Shown one piece after another: positions 11,293-22,086 of a DNA stretch of 64,000 nucleotides (its first letter is position 1; every line of letters starts with the position of its first letter). This DNA is from Antilocapra americana (Eukaryota > Chordata > Mammalia > Artiodactyla > Antilocapridae). The stretch spans positions 35,078,696-35,142,695 of the forward strand of contig ML661885.1 in assembly GCA_007570785.1 (NCBI GenBank), read 5' to 3'. The notes under the pieces were generated by a model. The model saw only the letters and a program-made list of their open reading frames with translations, had not been told where the DNA came from and did not search any database. A program made the position numbers and the translations under genes.

Positions 11293-13060
11293 CAAAAAAT
11301 ATCTTTAAACAAAAGGGCATATTGGCCAGTGGATGGGTTAGTTGGCATGGTTAACTTAAGTGAAATTATCTGGGGACTGCAGTAAAAATATCACTCTACT
11401 ATATCTCCCATAGGAATTCTTTTGGCTCACCTCTTTGTAGAGGGGGTTGTTATCATTCTGAGTGACACAGAGGCTAACTCTAAAATGCTGAGACAGTGAA
11501 TTTCATTCACAGAGTCGGCTATCTCTGGCTCACAAATTTTTCTTTAATTCCTTTAAGGTTCTATCTCTCATCCATAAACAGAGACTATAATACTTAACAA
11601 AGAGTTGTGAAGATCAACTGAGATAGAAGGAACTTAACTTATACTTGGTATTTAGAATTACTCATAAATGGCAGTTAAAATAGTTGTTGTTTATCTCCAA
11701 CACATTTACTAAGGGATACTAAATAGATTTGTTCTGGAAAATGATCTTTCAACCCAGATGATTACATGGTTCCTAATATTTCAATCTTAAAAATGTCTCC
11801 AGGTCCAAATTAGTAGAAGGGTGATATCAGTAAAGGAAAGCTGATGATTCTTATGTCTATTTTAACACACAGACATGTCACTGACGAGGGTTATGAATAA
11901 AATTCTTGCAAATCCAATAATTAAACATTCACTAGTGGCAGGGCTATTTAAAATAACACAGTTCATCCTTCTGCAAATCAAACTTATGATTTAGACTTTT
12001 GTTTTCCATGCTTTTCTTGTTATTTCTTTTGATTAAGCTGGTCAATTTTTTTGCCCTTATGTTCTCATCTTTAGAAAATATTGAAGTTGTAAGATAAGCT
12101 TTATTTTCTGAAGGAAAAGTACTGTTATCTTAGCTAGTTAATAAATCAGAAAAGCAGCAGATGGTGGTGGACATGATGAAAGATGGAAGGAGAGGACACT
12201 GGGAAATGGAGAGAGGCAGTTATGTAAATGTCATGGGCTTTCCAGCTGATTGCTTTTTAGAACTCTGCTATGATAAGTTTTACAAGTGGAAATATGTTCC
12301 TGTCTACCCTCTCTCATATCAAGCCTCATTATAGGTGACCACTGACATCCTGAAAGACACCTATTAAAAAGTAAGACGCAAATAGCTTCATCTGGAAAGA
12401 GGAAACCTGAGAATAGATAGGAAGAAGACATAATGGGAAGAGAAAGCAGGGTTTTAGGAGCCAAATCCTGAATACAACTAGACATACATGGAGGCATCTC
12501 TTCAAGTGTGAAGAAAGTAATTTAAGCCAAAGACAGAGCAGAATGAATGCACAAAGTAGCAGAAAACTGGTGTGGGAATCAGAACCAGAAATCTCATGTG
12601 ATTACATTTCTAGACAGAGACACTAAAATATCTGAGAAAAAGAATACAAGCATCCCATGTTGGGGGCGCACGGGTATTTGATACCATGTAAAACATGAGC
12701 TCTTTGATGTAACTTTGGTAAAACCATTAAGCCAACAGCATCTACTGTTAGGGCTTTTGGTGATGACTAAATCTCTCCAAGAAATAATAAGCAACACCAC
12801 AGCATCCATTATCTTCTTAGGTAAATTCATCTCCCCATGCATGACCTCTACCATATATATGTCTAGCAACTTTTGTCTCAATTAGACTGAAAACAGTGAA
12901 AACTGTTACTGAGAGGTAAAAATCGAGGTAAAGACGTGATAAGCAAACACTGGTACATAAAAGTTGGCAGTGCAATTTATTTGTATTATCTCAAAACACT
13001 TTGATTAGGTGTTAAAATTCAGAATTATCGGACAGTATTCTACTTCAGAAAAAGGGACAC
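11293..13060. other. Unique intronic sequence
   Basis: I see no repeat family or exon. Short frames at 12231-12497 and 12594-12881 (minus) show no familiar protein. Confidence 0.5.
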
Positions 13061-13263
13061 AATGTGGATAGGTTACTTTTAATATTGAATATAATATGAA
13101 TACTATGTAAATAGTTCTGGGTGTACAACAACTTTTGGATGGGCATGAGTTTGAGCAAGCTCTGGGAGTTGGTGATGGACAGGGAAGCCTGGCGTGCTGC
13201 AGTCCATGGGGTTGCAAAGAGTTGGACACGACTGAGCAACTGAACTGAACTGAATGTGGATAG
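13061..13263 (+). mobile_element. Chimeric retroinsertion: Tigger fragment joined to BovB 3' tail
   Basis: An 11-bp direct repeat AATGTGGATAG occurs at 13061-13071 and 13253-13263. Between them, 13072-13131 is a reverse-complement Tigger fragment (its positive-orientation relative lies at 13851-13907, about 88% identical by eye). A few bases follow, then about 13137-13252 is the BovB 3' terminus ending in the ACTGAACTGA repeat. Because one duplication encloses both parts, they were probably inserted together. Confidence 0.8.
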
Positions 13264-13739
13264 ACCCTATCCATAGCCTACTACCTTATCATACAATGGG
13301 ATCTGGATGTGATTCACTCTCTCCAATGTAAAGTAATGTGCAAGGTGAAAACAGACCTACAATGTAATTTGTCCTTCTTCAGAATGTAATAATTTTCCAT
13401 TTTCTTAGTGGCTTTGTTAGTTACAGGCTGACAACCACCATCTCAACAACCTGACAGAACAGGGTCAGCCACTTGAGAGCCTGGAGGGAGAATGAAAAGG
13501 ACAAATACCAAAACTCACAAAAAAAAAGTGTGTGGGGGAACAGCACTGGCTTAAGACTGGCAAAAATGAAAACATCAGCATAAGCCTAGAATTTAGAAAA
13601 TCATATATACATGTAAGTTACTTCTGTTACGCAGGATATGGAAAGTCCTCAGGCCTGTTCTCTTACTTAACTTTGCTAAAGGCTTGTGGTATTTTTCCAA
13701 CTCTATGTTCAGGCTGTATGAGAAAACGTCCATGGAAAC

Positions 13740-14052
13740 CACCCCTTTGTATCTGTAGGTTCAATGTCCACATTTTCAATCAACCAAGTATTGAAAATAT
13801 TTGGGAAGAAAAATTCACAAAGTTCAAAAAAAAACAAAACCTGCCATTGTTGTACGTCCGGAAATATTTACATAGCATTCATATTATATTCAGTATTACA
13901 AGTAACCTCGAGAAGATTTAAAGTATATGGGAGGATGTGTGTAGGTTCTATGCAAATCTTTTGTTGGTTTATATAAGGGACTTGAGCATCCTCAGTCGGT
14001 GGTGTCCTTTAGGGGTCCAAGAACCAATCCCCATGGATGCTGAGCAACAGTT
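13740..14052 (+). mobile_element. Tigger-type DNA transposon (non-autonomous)
   Basis: The element reads from CCTTTGTATCTGTAGGTTC, through AATATTTGGGAAGAAAAATTC and TTTACATAGCATTCATATTA, to AAGGGACTTGAGCATCC and CCAATCCCCATGGATGCTGA. These are hallmarks of the pogo/Tigger family that I recognise from memory. The terminal repeats are degraded and no transposase frame exists. It ends only about 104 bp from the OXR1 exon on its donor side. Confidence 0.8.
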
Positions 14053-14149
14053 ATATGCATTATATACACAAGGGGACATTAATCACAGCCCCACACATTC
14101 ACTGTTCTGATTGGATAGACCTCATTTAGTCATTTGCATAAATTACGGT

Positions 14150-14155
14150 ACTCAC
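14150..14155 (-). other. OXR1: 5' splice donor of the OXR1 exon
   Basis: Read on the minus strand, the exon ends ATTG and is followed by GTGAGT, a full consensus donor. It sets the exon's 3' edge at 14156. Confidence 0.9.
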
Positions 14156-14352
14156 CAATGGTGTAGAACCTCTTCAGCTCACTTCTTCGGGAAGGGTGTT
14201 TCTGGGAATTTGCTGCATTGTTCTGTTCTTCTTCAATGATGGGCGTCTTGGGTGCCGGGGGTTTACTGGCTTGTGGCATTTGCTTTCCTGCACCAGCCAA
14301 AGGGTTGAACCCTGGAGCTGTAACATCCACCGACTGTGACTTTTTCTTCAAC
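14156..14352 (-). CDS. OXR1: OXR1 internal coding exon (N-terminal region)
   Basis: This exon encodes part of oxidation resistance protein 1, a conserved TLDc-family protein that protects cells against oxidative stress. It is 197 bp: one base completing a split codon, 65 whole codons, and one base of the next codon (entry phase 2, exit phase 1). The translation starts LKKKSQSVDV, passes through a Pro/Ala-rich stretch (KPPAPKTPIIEEE) and ends RSELKRFYTI. I recognise this as the segment just before the LysM-containing part of OXR1; it differs at only a few residues from the human protein as I remember it. The exit base G fits the Asp codon of the next known exon (DTGQKK). No catalytic or membrane segment lies in this piece; it is charged and probably disordered. 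The reading frame is intact. I recall that another OXR1 isoform joins a different first exon directly to DTGQKK, so this exon is probably isoform-dependent. An expressed retrocopy is unlikely because both splice sites are present. Confidence 0.93.
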
Positions 14353-14400
14353 CTACAGGTAGAGCATACCATATGCGATAACTCCTGACTCCAGAGAGAG
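14353..14400 (-). other. OXR1: 3' splice acceptor region of the OXR1 exon
   Basis: On the minus strand the intron ends CTACCTGTAG immediately before GTTGAAG. The tract is weak: the 22 bases before AG are only about 60% pyrimidine with no long run. The best CT run (CTCTCTCT) lies about 40 nt upstream. I see no convincing branch point. A weak acceptor fits an exon used in only some isoforms, but that is inference. Confidence 0.8.
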
Positions 14401-15546
14401 ACACAATTTTTTTTTTCACATTTATCTCCATCATAACTTCTTTCCAACAACTGAGCTATATTTGGCCTTGAAAGAGAACAAGGTTTATTCAGAAATTACA
14501 GATCTTCCCTACAGTATTTTAAATTCTTCAAATATTTTTGAAACTAGTTGAGGGGAGGGGATCTTCTAATCAGAACATGCCATTAAAATACATTCAAAGG
14601 TAAGGTGATAACGGACTTTAACTGTTCAAATAGCAAACTAAAATCTGGCTTCAGACAAACACAACGCACTGAGCAATTGCTCGAAGTTTTGAATGGAGTA
14701 TTTTTTTAACATCACAGTAAAACATTAGTTAGACACAAATAATTCCAATCTGCAGAAGAATAATGAAATACTTATCTGTATAACTAGAGGCTGGCAGTGC
14801 CTTTCTGTTTCATTGATAACAGCATCTTAGCTGGAAAAATTATAGAGTTTATACAGTTTCTCCAGATACTCTCAATGACAGTAAGTATACTGCTCATCCT
14901 ACATTTTAGAGAGCAGAAATCAGGTCTAACAGGAAAAGCAAAAGGCCACACGAGCATGAGGACATTTTTCTTGGTGTAAAAATAATTGGTAAATGATATG
15001 CCTTAAATTCAAATACTTCAAGCTACACAACCTGACATTTGTAATGTAACTGAACCCTAAGCCCAGCATACCTTCAGCACTTGGTACTTTTGGGGGCTAA
15101 TGTTTAGTGTCATTTTTCAAGCCTTAATTCTCTATAGAAAACTAGTTGACAGTTTTCTTTATCAGTTACGATAATCACAGCCACATGTTTGCGATTTCCT
15201 GAAAGTTTCATAAAATTTCACACCTCCAGGTTTTATTCAAGCTTTTCCAGTATATAGCTCCACTTTCTGCCCCACTGGTCAGACCCTGCTCCTGCTTCCA
15301 TACTCAGCTTAGACGTGGCCTTCTCTTGGACACTTTATATGACACAGACCTTGGTGGCCTGACACCATTCCGCATGGGAGGTTATTCGTAATGCGCTATC
15401 AACAAGTCTTTATTAAACTGAATTTATCAGAGCAAAATCTTTGTTAAAGGAATAGAATATACCAATTAGTAAAAGATTCTTTAGTGAAAGCAGTGTTTAT
15501 TCAAATTTAGTCATTTAATTATCACCTGTAGGATATCTGCCATATT
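14401..15546. other. OXR1: Unique intronic sequence upstream of the OXR1 exon
   Basis: No repeat is recognised. I looked for splicing enhancers or extra exons and saw none I could defend. Confidence 0.5.
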
Positions 15547-15860
15547 TCAGTTCAGTTCAGTTCAGTTGCTCAGTCATGTCCTACTCTGTGACCCCATGGA
15601 CTGCAGCACGCCAGGCTTCCCTGCCCATCACTAACTCCTAGAATTTACTCAAAGTCATGTCCATTGAGTCAGTGATGCCATTCAGCCATCTCATCCTCTG
15701 TTGTCCCCTTCTCTTCCTGCCTTTGATCTTTCCCAGCATCTGGGTCTTTTCAAATGAATCAGTTCTTCGCATCAGGTGGTCAAATTATTGGAGTTTCAGT
15801 TTCAGCATCAGTCCTTTCAGTGAATATTCAGGACTGATTTCCTTTAGGATGTACTGGTTT
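15547..15860 (-). mobile_element. BovB LINE 3' fragment
   Basis: The BovB 3' terminus (antisense TCAGTTCAGTTCAGTTCAG) and about 310 bp of the 3' region. Its terminal ~115 bp are complementary to the BovB part of the chimera at 13137-13252, on the opposite side of the OXR1 exon. Confidence 0.92.
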
Positions 15861-15917
15861 ACATACTACCTATGTGACCTACTTAATATTCATGAAAATT
15901 GACTTGCTTTATGAAAG

Positions 15918-16884
15918 TTGCCAACAAATATATTAACAAGTGCTCGACAGCACTAGTCATGAGAAATGTAAATTAAGATCACTTCACACTCAAAACAGAA
16001 CCACCAGAATGGCTAAAATGTCAAAGACATGACACGTAGTGGAGCAACCGGAATTCTGGGACGTTGACAGTGGAGACCACTCTGGGCAAATGCTTGCCAT
16101 GATCTTAGCTGAAGGCATGCATAGCTCAAATGATGAGGATAATAATATATTCATTATATTCTTAGTATTTATCCTACACAAATACAGACATATTCACCAA
16201 AAGGCCCAATCAGGAATATTCATAGAAGCACTATTTCTGAATATATAAATATCAAAAACAGCCTGAACGTCTTTCCAACAGTAGAAATGGGTAAACAGGT
16301 TGTGATAATACTTATAAAATGGAATTTTATACAGCTCTGGAAATAACTACAACTGCTTGTAATGACATGGATGGTTTTCATAAAAATAACATTGAGCAAA
16401 AGGAGACAGACAGAGAAAGGCTCATGCTATAGAATTCAATTTATATAAAGTTCAGATAGAACTATCAAACTCTCTATGCTATTAAAAGTGGGGAGTTGGT
16501 ACACTGATGGGCTTTCCAAATGGTGCAGTGTTAAAGAACCCACCTGCTAACGCAGGAGGTACAAGCGACACAAGTTTGATCTCTGGATTGGGAAGATCCC
16601 CTGGAGAAGGAAACAGCAACGCACTCCAATATTCTTGCCTGGGAAATCCCATGGACAGAAGAGCCTGGCCATCGGGTGGCAAAGAGCTGGACATGACTGA
16701 GCGACTGAGCACACACACATTACCTTGATAGAGACATGAATGGCTTTCTGGGACTCTGGTACTGTTCTGTTTCCTGATCTGGGTTCTGGGTACCAGGATG
16801 TGTTTACTTTGTGAAAATCTAATCATCTACGGTTTCTGCATCTTTTCTGAGTATACAGTACACTCCAATAGAGTCTCCATTGGA
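15918..16884 (+). repeat. Old L1M ORF2/3' UTR relic, interrupted by a Bov-tA
   Basis: Sense L1M sequence with the AGAATGGCTAAAATGTCAAA and ATTCATAGAAGCACTATTTC blocks. It continues after the SINE with the CTTTGTGAAAATCTAATC block of the 3' UTR. It is heavily decayed and makes no protein. Confidence 0.7.
16509..16721 (+). mobile_element. Bov-tA SINE nested in L1M
   Basis: A full-length SINE from the GGGCTTTCCAAATGGTGCAG head to the GACTGAGCACACACAC tail. Short frames on both strands here are SINE shadows. Confidence 0.92.
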
Positions 16885-17127
16885 AATTGGCTGAATTTTT
16901 AACTTATTCATTTAAAATCAAGATTATATATAGTTACTAAATAGCTGCTTGCCCCAAAGCAGCAAGTAAAAAGAAAGAATTATTAGGGACAGTAGAAAGA
17001 AACAGAATGAAAGTCTTGCCTCTAGCCTGCCAAAGACGGCCAGAGTAGAGTGAATCCAAGGAAGAATCCTTTCCTCATTTGGTTGGCTGCACCTCATCCC
17101 CCTGCTTTCCATGAACTGAAAGGGGCT

Positions 17128-17470
17128 ATTCATTCATTCCTTGAAAGGCTACTTTGCATCAGATAATATTCTGGGGACCAGGAACACACAACAAACCCAA
17201 AGGGTCAAAATATCTGCCATCGTGGAATCCTCATTATGGAGGAAGACAAGTAATGAAACAAACCAATATATAACAAATCAGGTGGTGAAAAATGCTGTGG
17301 ATTAAAATAGAGTAAAAAGGATAGCAAACAAAGGTGTCCAAGCATATTGTTACACAAAGGAGAGCCAATGGAGGGCTCTCAGACCATCAGACTTTTGAGA
17401 AGAGACCTGAAGGAAGAAGCCGTGAGCAATTTGGGGAGCAGTATTTCGGCAAATGGGGAACTTGTTTTTC
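17128..17470. repeat. Ancient mammal-wide repeat, family unresolved
   Basis: The order 'tatt..gaccaggaacacac' then 'atctgccatcgtggaatcc' then 'agagacctgaaggaagaagc' resembles a widespread old repeat. I do not know its name with certainty. A similar start recurs at about 36145. Confidence 0.4.
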
Positions 17471-18216
17471 TGTGTTAGAGGAACACAATTCCTGGGCGGG
17501 AGAAGGTCAATAAGATGGGGTCAACAAGATGCTGCCCATCAACAAGATGGGGCACAGGGGAAAGAGGACATATTATATAGAGCTTCAAGGTCATTTAAGA
17601 ATGAGGCCAGGAGAGGGTCTGATGACTGTATTTTAAAACGCTTTGTTTGCGTTGCTGAAATCAGGTTGAAGGCTGTATCTCCAAGTTAAGCAAACTGCAT
17701 GCAACGACCTTCAATGAGTCAACATCAAAAATCACTTAGAGTACCATACACTTGAGCAAACAGGGGTTTACTTTGCACAGGATTACGTATTTATTAATGC
17801 CGCAATCCTCCAATATCATCATTCTTGTCCAAGTCTGGAGTTTATGCACTGTAGCTAAAAGTTACAATAGTCCTATGAGCAGCATTAAGATTAATAAGTT
17901 GAGAAATAAGGTGAAGGTCATCGAGGCAACAACTTTGATTTGTTCCACTGTGGTTTTCTAGAGAAGCACACTTAGGCATTCAAAGATGTAGACTACACTA
18001 AAGATGTATCAAACCCTAAAAACTTGAAGAAATCCCCAATATTTGACCATTTTCACCTACAGAAATGTTAATTTTCTATAGTGTATTTTACAAACTTTAT
18101 TTCAAGATTAAACGAGTTTCAACATAAAGTAAGTTTTTTGGGGGGTGGGAGGATGGGGAGAGGCAGTGCAAAGGAGTAGGAACTGAAAGGAAAGGGGCTA
18201 CATTTTACTGAGAAAT
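17471..18216. other. Unique intronic sequence with a G-rich tract
   Basis: Nothing coding is recognised. A G-rich stretch at 18140-18158 is not a canonical four-run quadruplex. Confidence 0.45.
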
Positions 18217-18456
18217 CCAACTGCTCTTTGCACGTGTGCATGCTCTGTCACTCAGTTGTTTCCAGTTTTTTGCAACCCTATGGACTGTAGCCCACCCGAC
18301 TCCTCTGTCCATGGAATTTTCAAGGCAAGAATACTTGAATGGGTTTTCATGTCCTTCTCTAGGGGATCTTCCCAACACAGGGATTGAACCCACGTCCCCT
18401 GCATTAGCAGGCGGATTCTTTACCACTGACTCACCTGGGAAACCCAACTGCTCTTT
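18217..18456 (-). mobile_element. Bov-tA SINE with perfect 13-bp target-site duplication
   Basis: A reverse-orientation SINE between two copies of CCAACTGCTCTTT (18217-18229 and 18444-18456). The tRNA-like head is at the right. Confidence 0.95.
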
Positions 18457-19395
18457 AGTTCTCCCCAAAGATTATTTTCAAAATGTAAATGTGACAAGTT
18501 TTATCTTTAATCCACAGAGCAAACTATTTCATCAACAGATACTGCTTACATTTTATCCTGGTGTGTTTTAGAACTGATCAGAGTTGCTAAATTTATGTCT
18601 CATGCTGGAGGACATCAGCAATGAATCTTAAATGCTTGATAAAGGGCTTGATACTTAATGAAATCCTCCATCACTTCAAATACCTAAGTACTCTACAACT
18701 CCTTTTATAGCCCCTGGAATACACAAAGGACAAAGGCAAACAGTCTATAGTTTCTGTATTTTCCTTCTTCTTTCTGCTCTTTCCCATCAGACACTCGTCC
18801 TAATCAAGACTTGAAGGTGTCATGTTTTCACTGTTGTCGCTGGAGTCTGGAATACTGCTAGTAGGTTTGTGGGGTTGCTTAAGGAAAGACTTCTATTTGC
18901 ATGATCTTATAAAGGAGAACTGTGTGGGTAACTGAATTACTCTTATAAGGATTCTAAAAATGACTACTGTGGTTGACAAGGAAACCTGCTAAATGCTACC
19001 TTAGATTTCCATATTTCATGAAAGGGGATGTCTTTGTAAATTTTTAACAATGTTCTTAATTAAATGTGTTAAACAAATGTAAATATAGCATAATGGCCTA
19101 TGTAGGTATATGGAAGTAATAAATGAAACACTACAACTAGAGACAAAAAGATCTCTCAATAGATACCAAGAGGATCTTTGTTTAATGTGCTTTGCATTAC
19201 CAAAGGAAAAATAACTGTCGACATCTTAGAAGGGGAAAAGGAACTGAATAAAAAGAAGCATTCCCCACTTGGCATGGCTTTGACAGGCAGACCACCTTGT
19301 GTTTCATCATCTTTGCCTTTTATTGTTCCTATGTTCTGTGAATAGAAAAGAATTATTCCTACTCCTCCAAACATATATTCCAATACCTTCTTTCA
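18457..19395. other. Unique intronic sequence
   Basis: I see no repeat, exon or RNA gene. Confidence 0.5.
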
Positions 19396-19625
19396 TCATG
19401 ATAACAAAGTGAGTGAGTGAAGTCACTCAGCCGGGTCCGACTCTTTGCAACCCCATGGACTGTAGCCTACCACGCTCCTCTGTCCATAGGATTTTCCAGG
19501 CAAGAGTACTGGAGTGGGCTTCCATTTCCTTTTCCAGAGGATCTCCTGACCCAAGGATTGAACCCAGGTCTGTAGGCAGACACTTTACCATCTGAGCCAC
19601 CAGGGAAATCCTCATGGTAACAAGG
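19396..19625 (-). mobile_element. Bov-tA SINE with near-perfect target-site duplication
   Basis: A reverse-orientation SINE flanked by TCATGATAACAAAG and TCATGGTAACAAGG. It sits at the edge of a MIR. Confidence 0.92.
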
Positions 19626-19765
19626 TTGGACATTTTTCTGAGACTCGGTTTCTTCATCTATAAAATGGGGATAAAAGAGAACCAGGAAGGTTCTGAGGAC
19701 TAAGTAAATATCCTATGGAAAAGTACCTAGCACAGCACCTGCACAGAATGCCACTTCCAATCTCT
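19626..19765 (+). repeat. MIR SINE fragment
   Basis: The central and 3' parts of MIR: GACTCGGTTTCTTCATC, then TAAAATGGGGATAA, then the CCTAGCACAGCACCTG-like stretch. Diverged. Confidence 0.75.
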
Positions 19766-19897
19766 TTACGGCGATATAATTTTTTTCAAACTTCTATGGA
19801 TGCTTAGGAAATGCTATCAGCTTCTGCACAATTTTTAAAAACATTTTATTTTATATTGGAGTACAGCCATACACACACAGGTATCCATTCTTCCCCA

Positions 19898-20096
19898 GAG
19901 CTTGCCTGGTAGCTCAGTTGGTAAAGAATCTTCCTGCAAGTGCAGGAGACCCAGGTTCAATCACTGGGTAGGAAGATCCTCTGAAGGAGGAAATGGCAAC
20001 CCAGCCAGTACTCTTGCCTGGAAAACCCCCCAGACAGAAGAGCCTAGCAGGCTACAGTCCATGGGATCACAAAGAGTCAGATATGACTGAGCATAC
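19898..20096 (+). mobile_element. Bov-tA SINE
   Basis: Sense SINE from the GCTTGCCTGGTAGCTCAG head to the ATGACTGAGCATACATG tail. A short AT-rich L1-like stub precedes it at about 19840-19885. Confidence 0.9.
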
Positions 20097-21714
20097 ATGC
20101 AGAAGGAAGGAACTTATGTTGACTTCAATAAAAACATAAGAAATCTTTCACTCATTTCAAGATAACTGAGTAGAATTCATGAATATTTTGGCTAAGGACT
20201 TAATGCACATCCCAGAGCCCAGAGCTTGTGCCAACAGTGAGTGAATGGCTTTAAGGTGCTCATCACACAGGACTTCTTCCCAAGATGTGGGCCAATCCTC
20301 TATTTCAACAGCTTTCACCAAGGAGAAGCTCGCTCTAAGCTTCTCCATATTTAGCCCTTTATTACCCTGGTTTATTACCTGTCATGTTCTTCTGGTCTTA
20401 CCTTTCCTTTCCCTCTCATACTTGTGGTGTCCATGCTGTATACCTACTTGACCCACGGGAGTTACTGTGAACAGAACATGTGCTAATGTTAATGAAAGCA
20501 CTTTGTAAAACTCCACAGAACTCTGCAGTACACGGTAGTAGCTATACAAAATCACTCTTTGCCCAATCCACTTGCTCTATACTGAAGTGAACGGACATGT
20601 ACACACACATATACGGATGCATGTGAATGGCTGTGCCCCAAGACTCAACACTTGTGGTCCTTTCCAGTCATTGCCAACAAGAAGACCATCTGTGATTTGC
20701 ACAACTCGTTACTGTTAGCAAAGTTGTCTCCTTGCTTCCTAAAAGAGCTAATGCAAGGATATTTTTCAAAGAAGTAAAGCTGCTGAGAATGCAGATTTTC
20801 CAAGTTGGATACTGTGTGCTGCAAAAATGTCAAGTCACTGAAAAAGAGCTTTTGAGAGCAAATGCCTGAAGAATTTTCACACTGCAAAATTAAGGGCTTT
20901 TGTTACCCCTTGTACAGCTTGACTAAAACTCAGCAGCTAAGAACAAACCACAAAACCAGCAAAACACAAGCAGATTCAGAAATCCAACCAAAAGAAATGA
21001 CAGATTGGAAACCTATGCATTAAAACAAGAAAACAGTCCCTTGGGGTATAGAGTATGCCAATTACAGCCTGCTCTGGTATAGCTGTAGAAAAACTATATT
21101 TTTTGTGCCCCTACAAACAAGGATTAAGACAGCAAATATCATTAACATGGGATCACGAATTACAACCTTTTTTTACAATTCCAAACCAATTCAAAAGTTT
21201 CAACAGTAGTATCCTTCAGGAGTGCAAATTGGCATTGGAATCATTAATGGGACAGCAAAACCAGATACCTTGCTATAATAAGATGTTTCTAGCCCTGTAT
21301 TCATTCTAAGAGATTGATGATATCCTAGCTTGGAGATTCAGAGAACAGAAAATTCAAGAACTGAGTCAAAGGTGCAAAGATGTGTAGAAATGGTTTGCTA
21401 GAAATTCTCTTATTAAATGCAACTGAATTCAACTCTGTGAAGAGCAAGGCCAGTTGTATATAATATCAACCAAATAGAAGCATACATGAATCCATTGCTA
21501 TCATGACCTAAATTTATAACAAAAATACTAGAAATTAAACCCAAAACCAATCTGCCTCTACAGAGTTCAATAAACTCTAATGTAAATGGTTAGCCTTTCT
21601 TATTGACCCTTCATGAAAAAGATATCCAAGTCCTTGAAGTTTGCCAGGTGGTTTATTTATATCTTCATGCTTATACCAGCCAGAGAAAAGAGGCTAGAGA
21701 GAAGCATTTTCATC
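20097..21714. other. Unique intronic sequence
   Basis: Several 60-85-codon frames exist (for example 20645-20887 minus, 21055-21309 plus), but none resembles a known protein or has splice-site support. Confidence 0.45.
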
Positions 21715-22086
21715 AGGATATTCACCACCAGATCAACTAAATTCCTACATTCAGAGAAATTCAGTCTGTTCACCATTTCATTCCTACGACTTAGCATGTG
21801 TCATGTGTGCTTAGCCATTTCAGTTGTGTCCGACTCTTTGTGACTCCATGGACTGCAGCCTGCTAGGCTCCTCTACCAATGGGATTCTCCAGGTAAGAAT
21901 ACTGAAGTGCATTGCCAAACCTTCCTCCAGGGGATCTTTTCAACCCAGGGATCAAACCCAAGTCTCTTAATGTCTCTGGAATTGGCAGGCAGGTTCTCTA
22001 CTGCTAGCACCTGGGAAGCCCAGGACTTGGCATAATTCTTGGCATATAGAAAGCACTTCATAAATAAACTGTTAAATGAATGAGTG
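21715..22086 (+). repeat. L2 LINE 3' end interrupted by a Bov-tA
   Basis: An L2-type 3' terminus: TCTGTTCACCATTTCATTCC, then after the SINE GGCATATAGAAAGCACTTC to GTTAAATGAATGAGTGG. It is split by the SINE at 21798-22023. Confidence 0.6.
21788..22033 (-). mobile_element. Bov-tA SINE nested in L2
   Basis: A reverse-orientation SINE with GACTTAGCAT (21788-21797) and GACTTGGCAT (22024-22033) as its target-site duplication with one mismatch. A short insert sits in its tRNA-head arm near 21970. Confidence 0.9.

Larger units (their letters stand above)
1..14155 (-). other. OXR1: OXR1 intron downstream of the exon (partial)
   Basis: The minus-strand transcript would run from the donor at 14155 down to position 1 and beyond. 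I looked for the next OXR1 exon (beginning DTGQKK) and did not see it, so the intron is at least 14.1 kb here. It holds the repeats listed separately plus AT-rich unique sequence. Confidence 0.8.

Noticed and set aside
1..14155. A second OXR1 exon (the DTGQKK or LysM segment)
   Set aside because: I scanned the minus strand by eye for its coding pattern and did not find it. A very short exon could still have been missed.
18140..18158. A G-quadruplex
   Set aside because: Only three runs of three or more G are clearly present, so it is not a canonical motif.
21055..21309. An 84-codon frame outside any repeat I recognise
   Set aside because: I see no familiar motif, no splice-site pair and no codon pattern that stands out from AT-rich intron.
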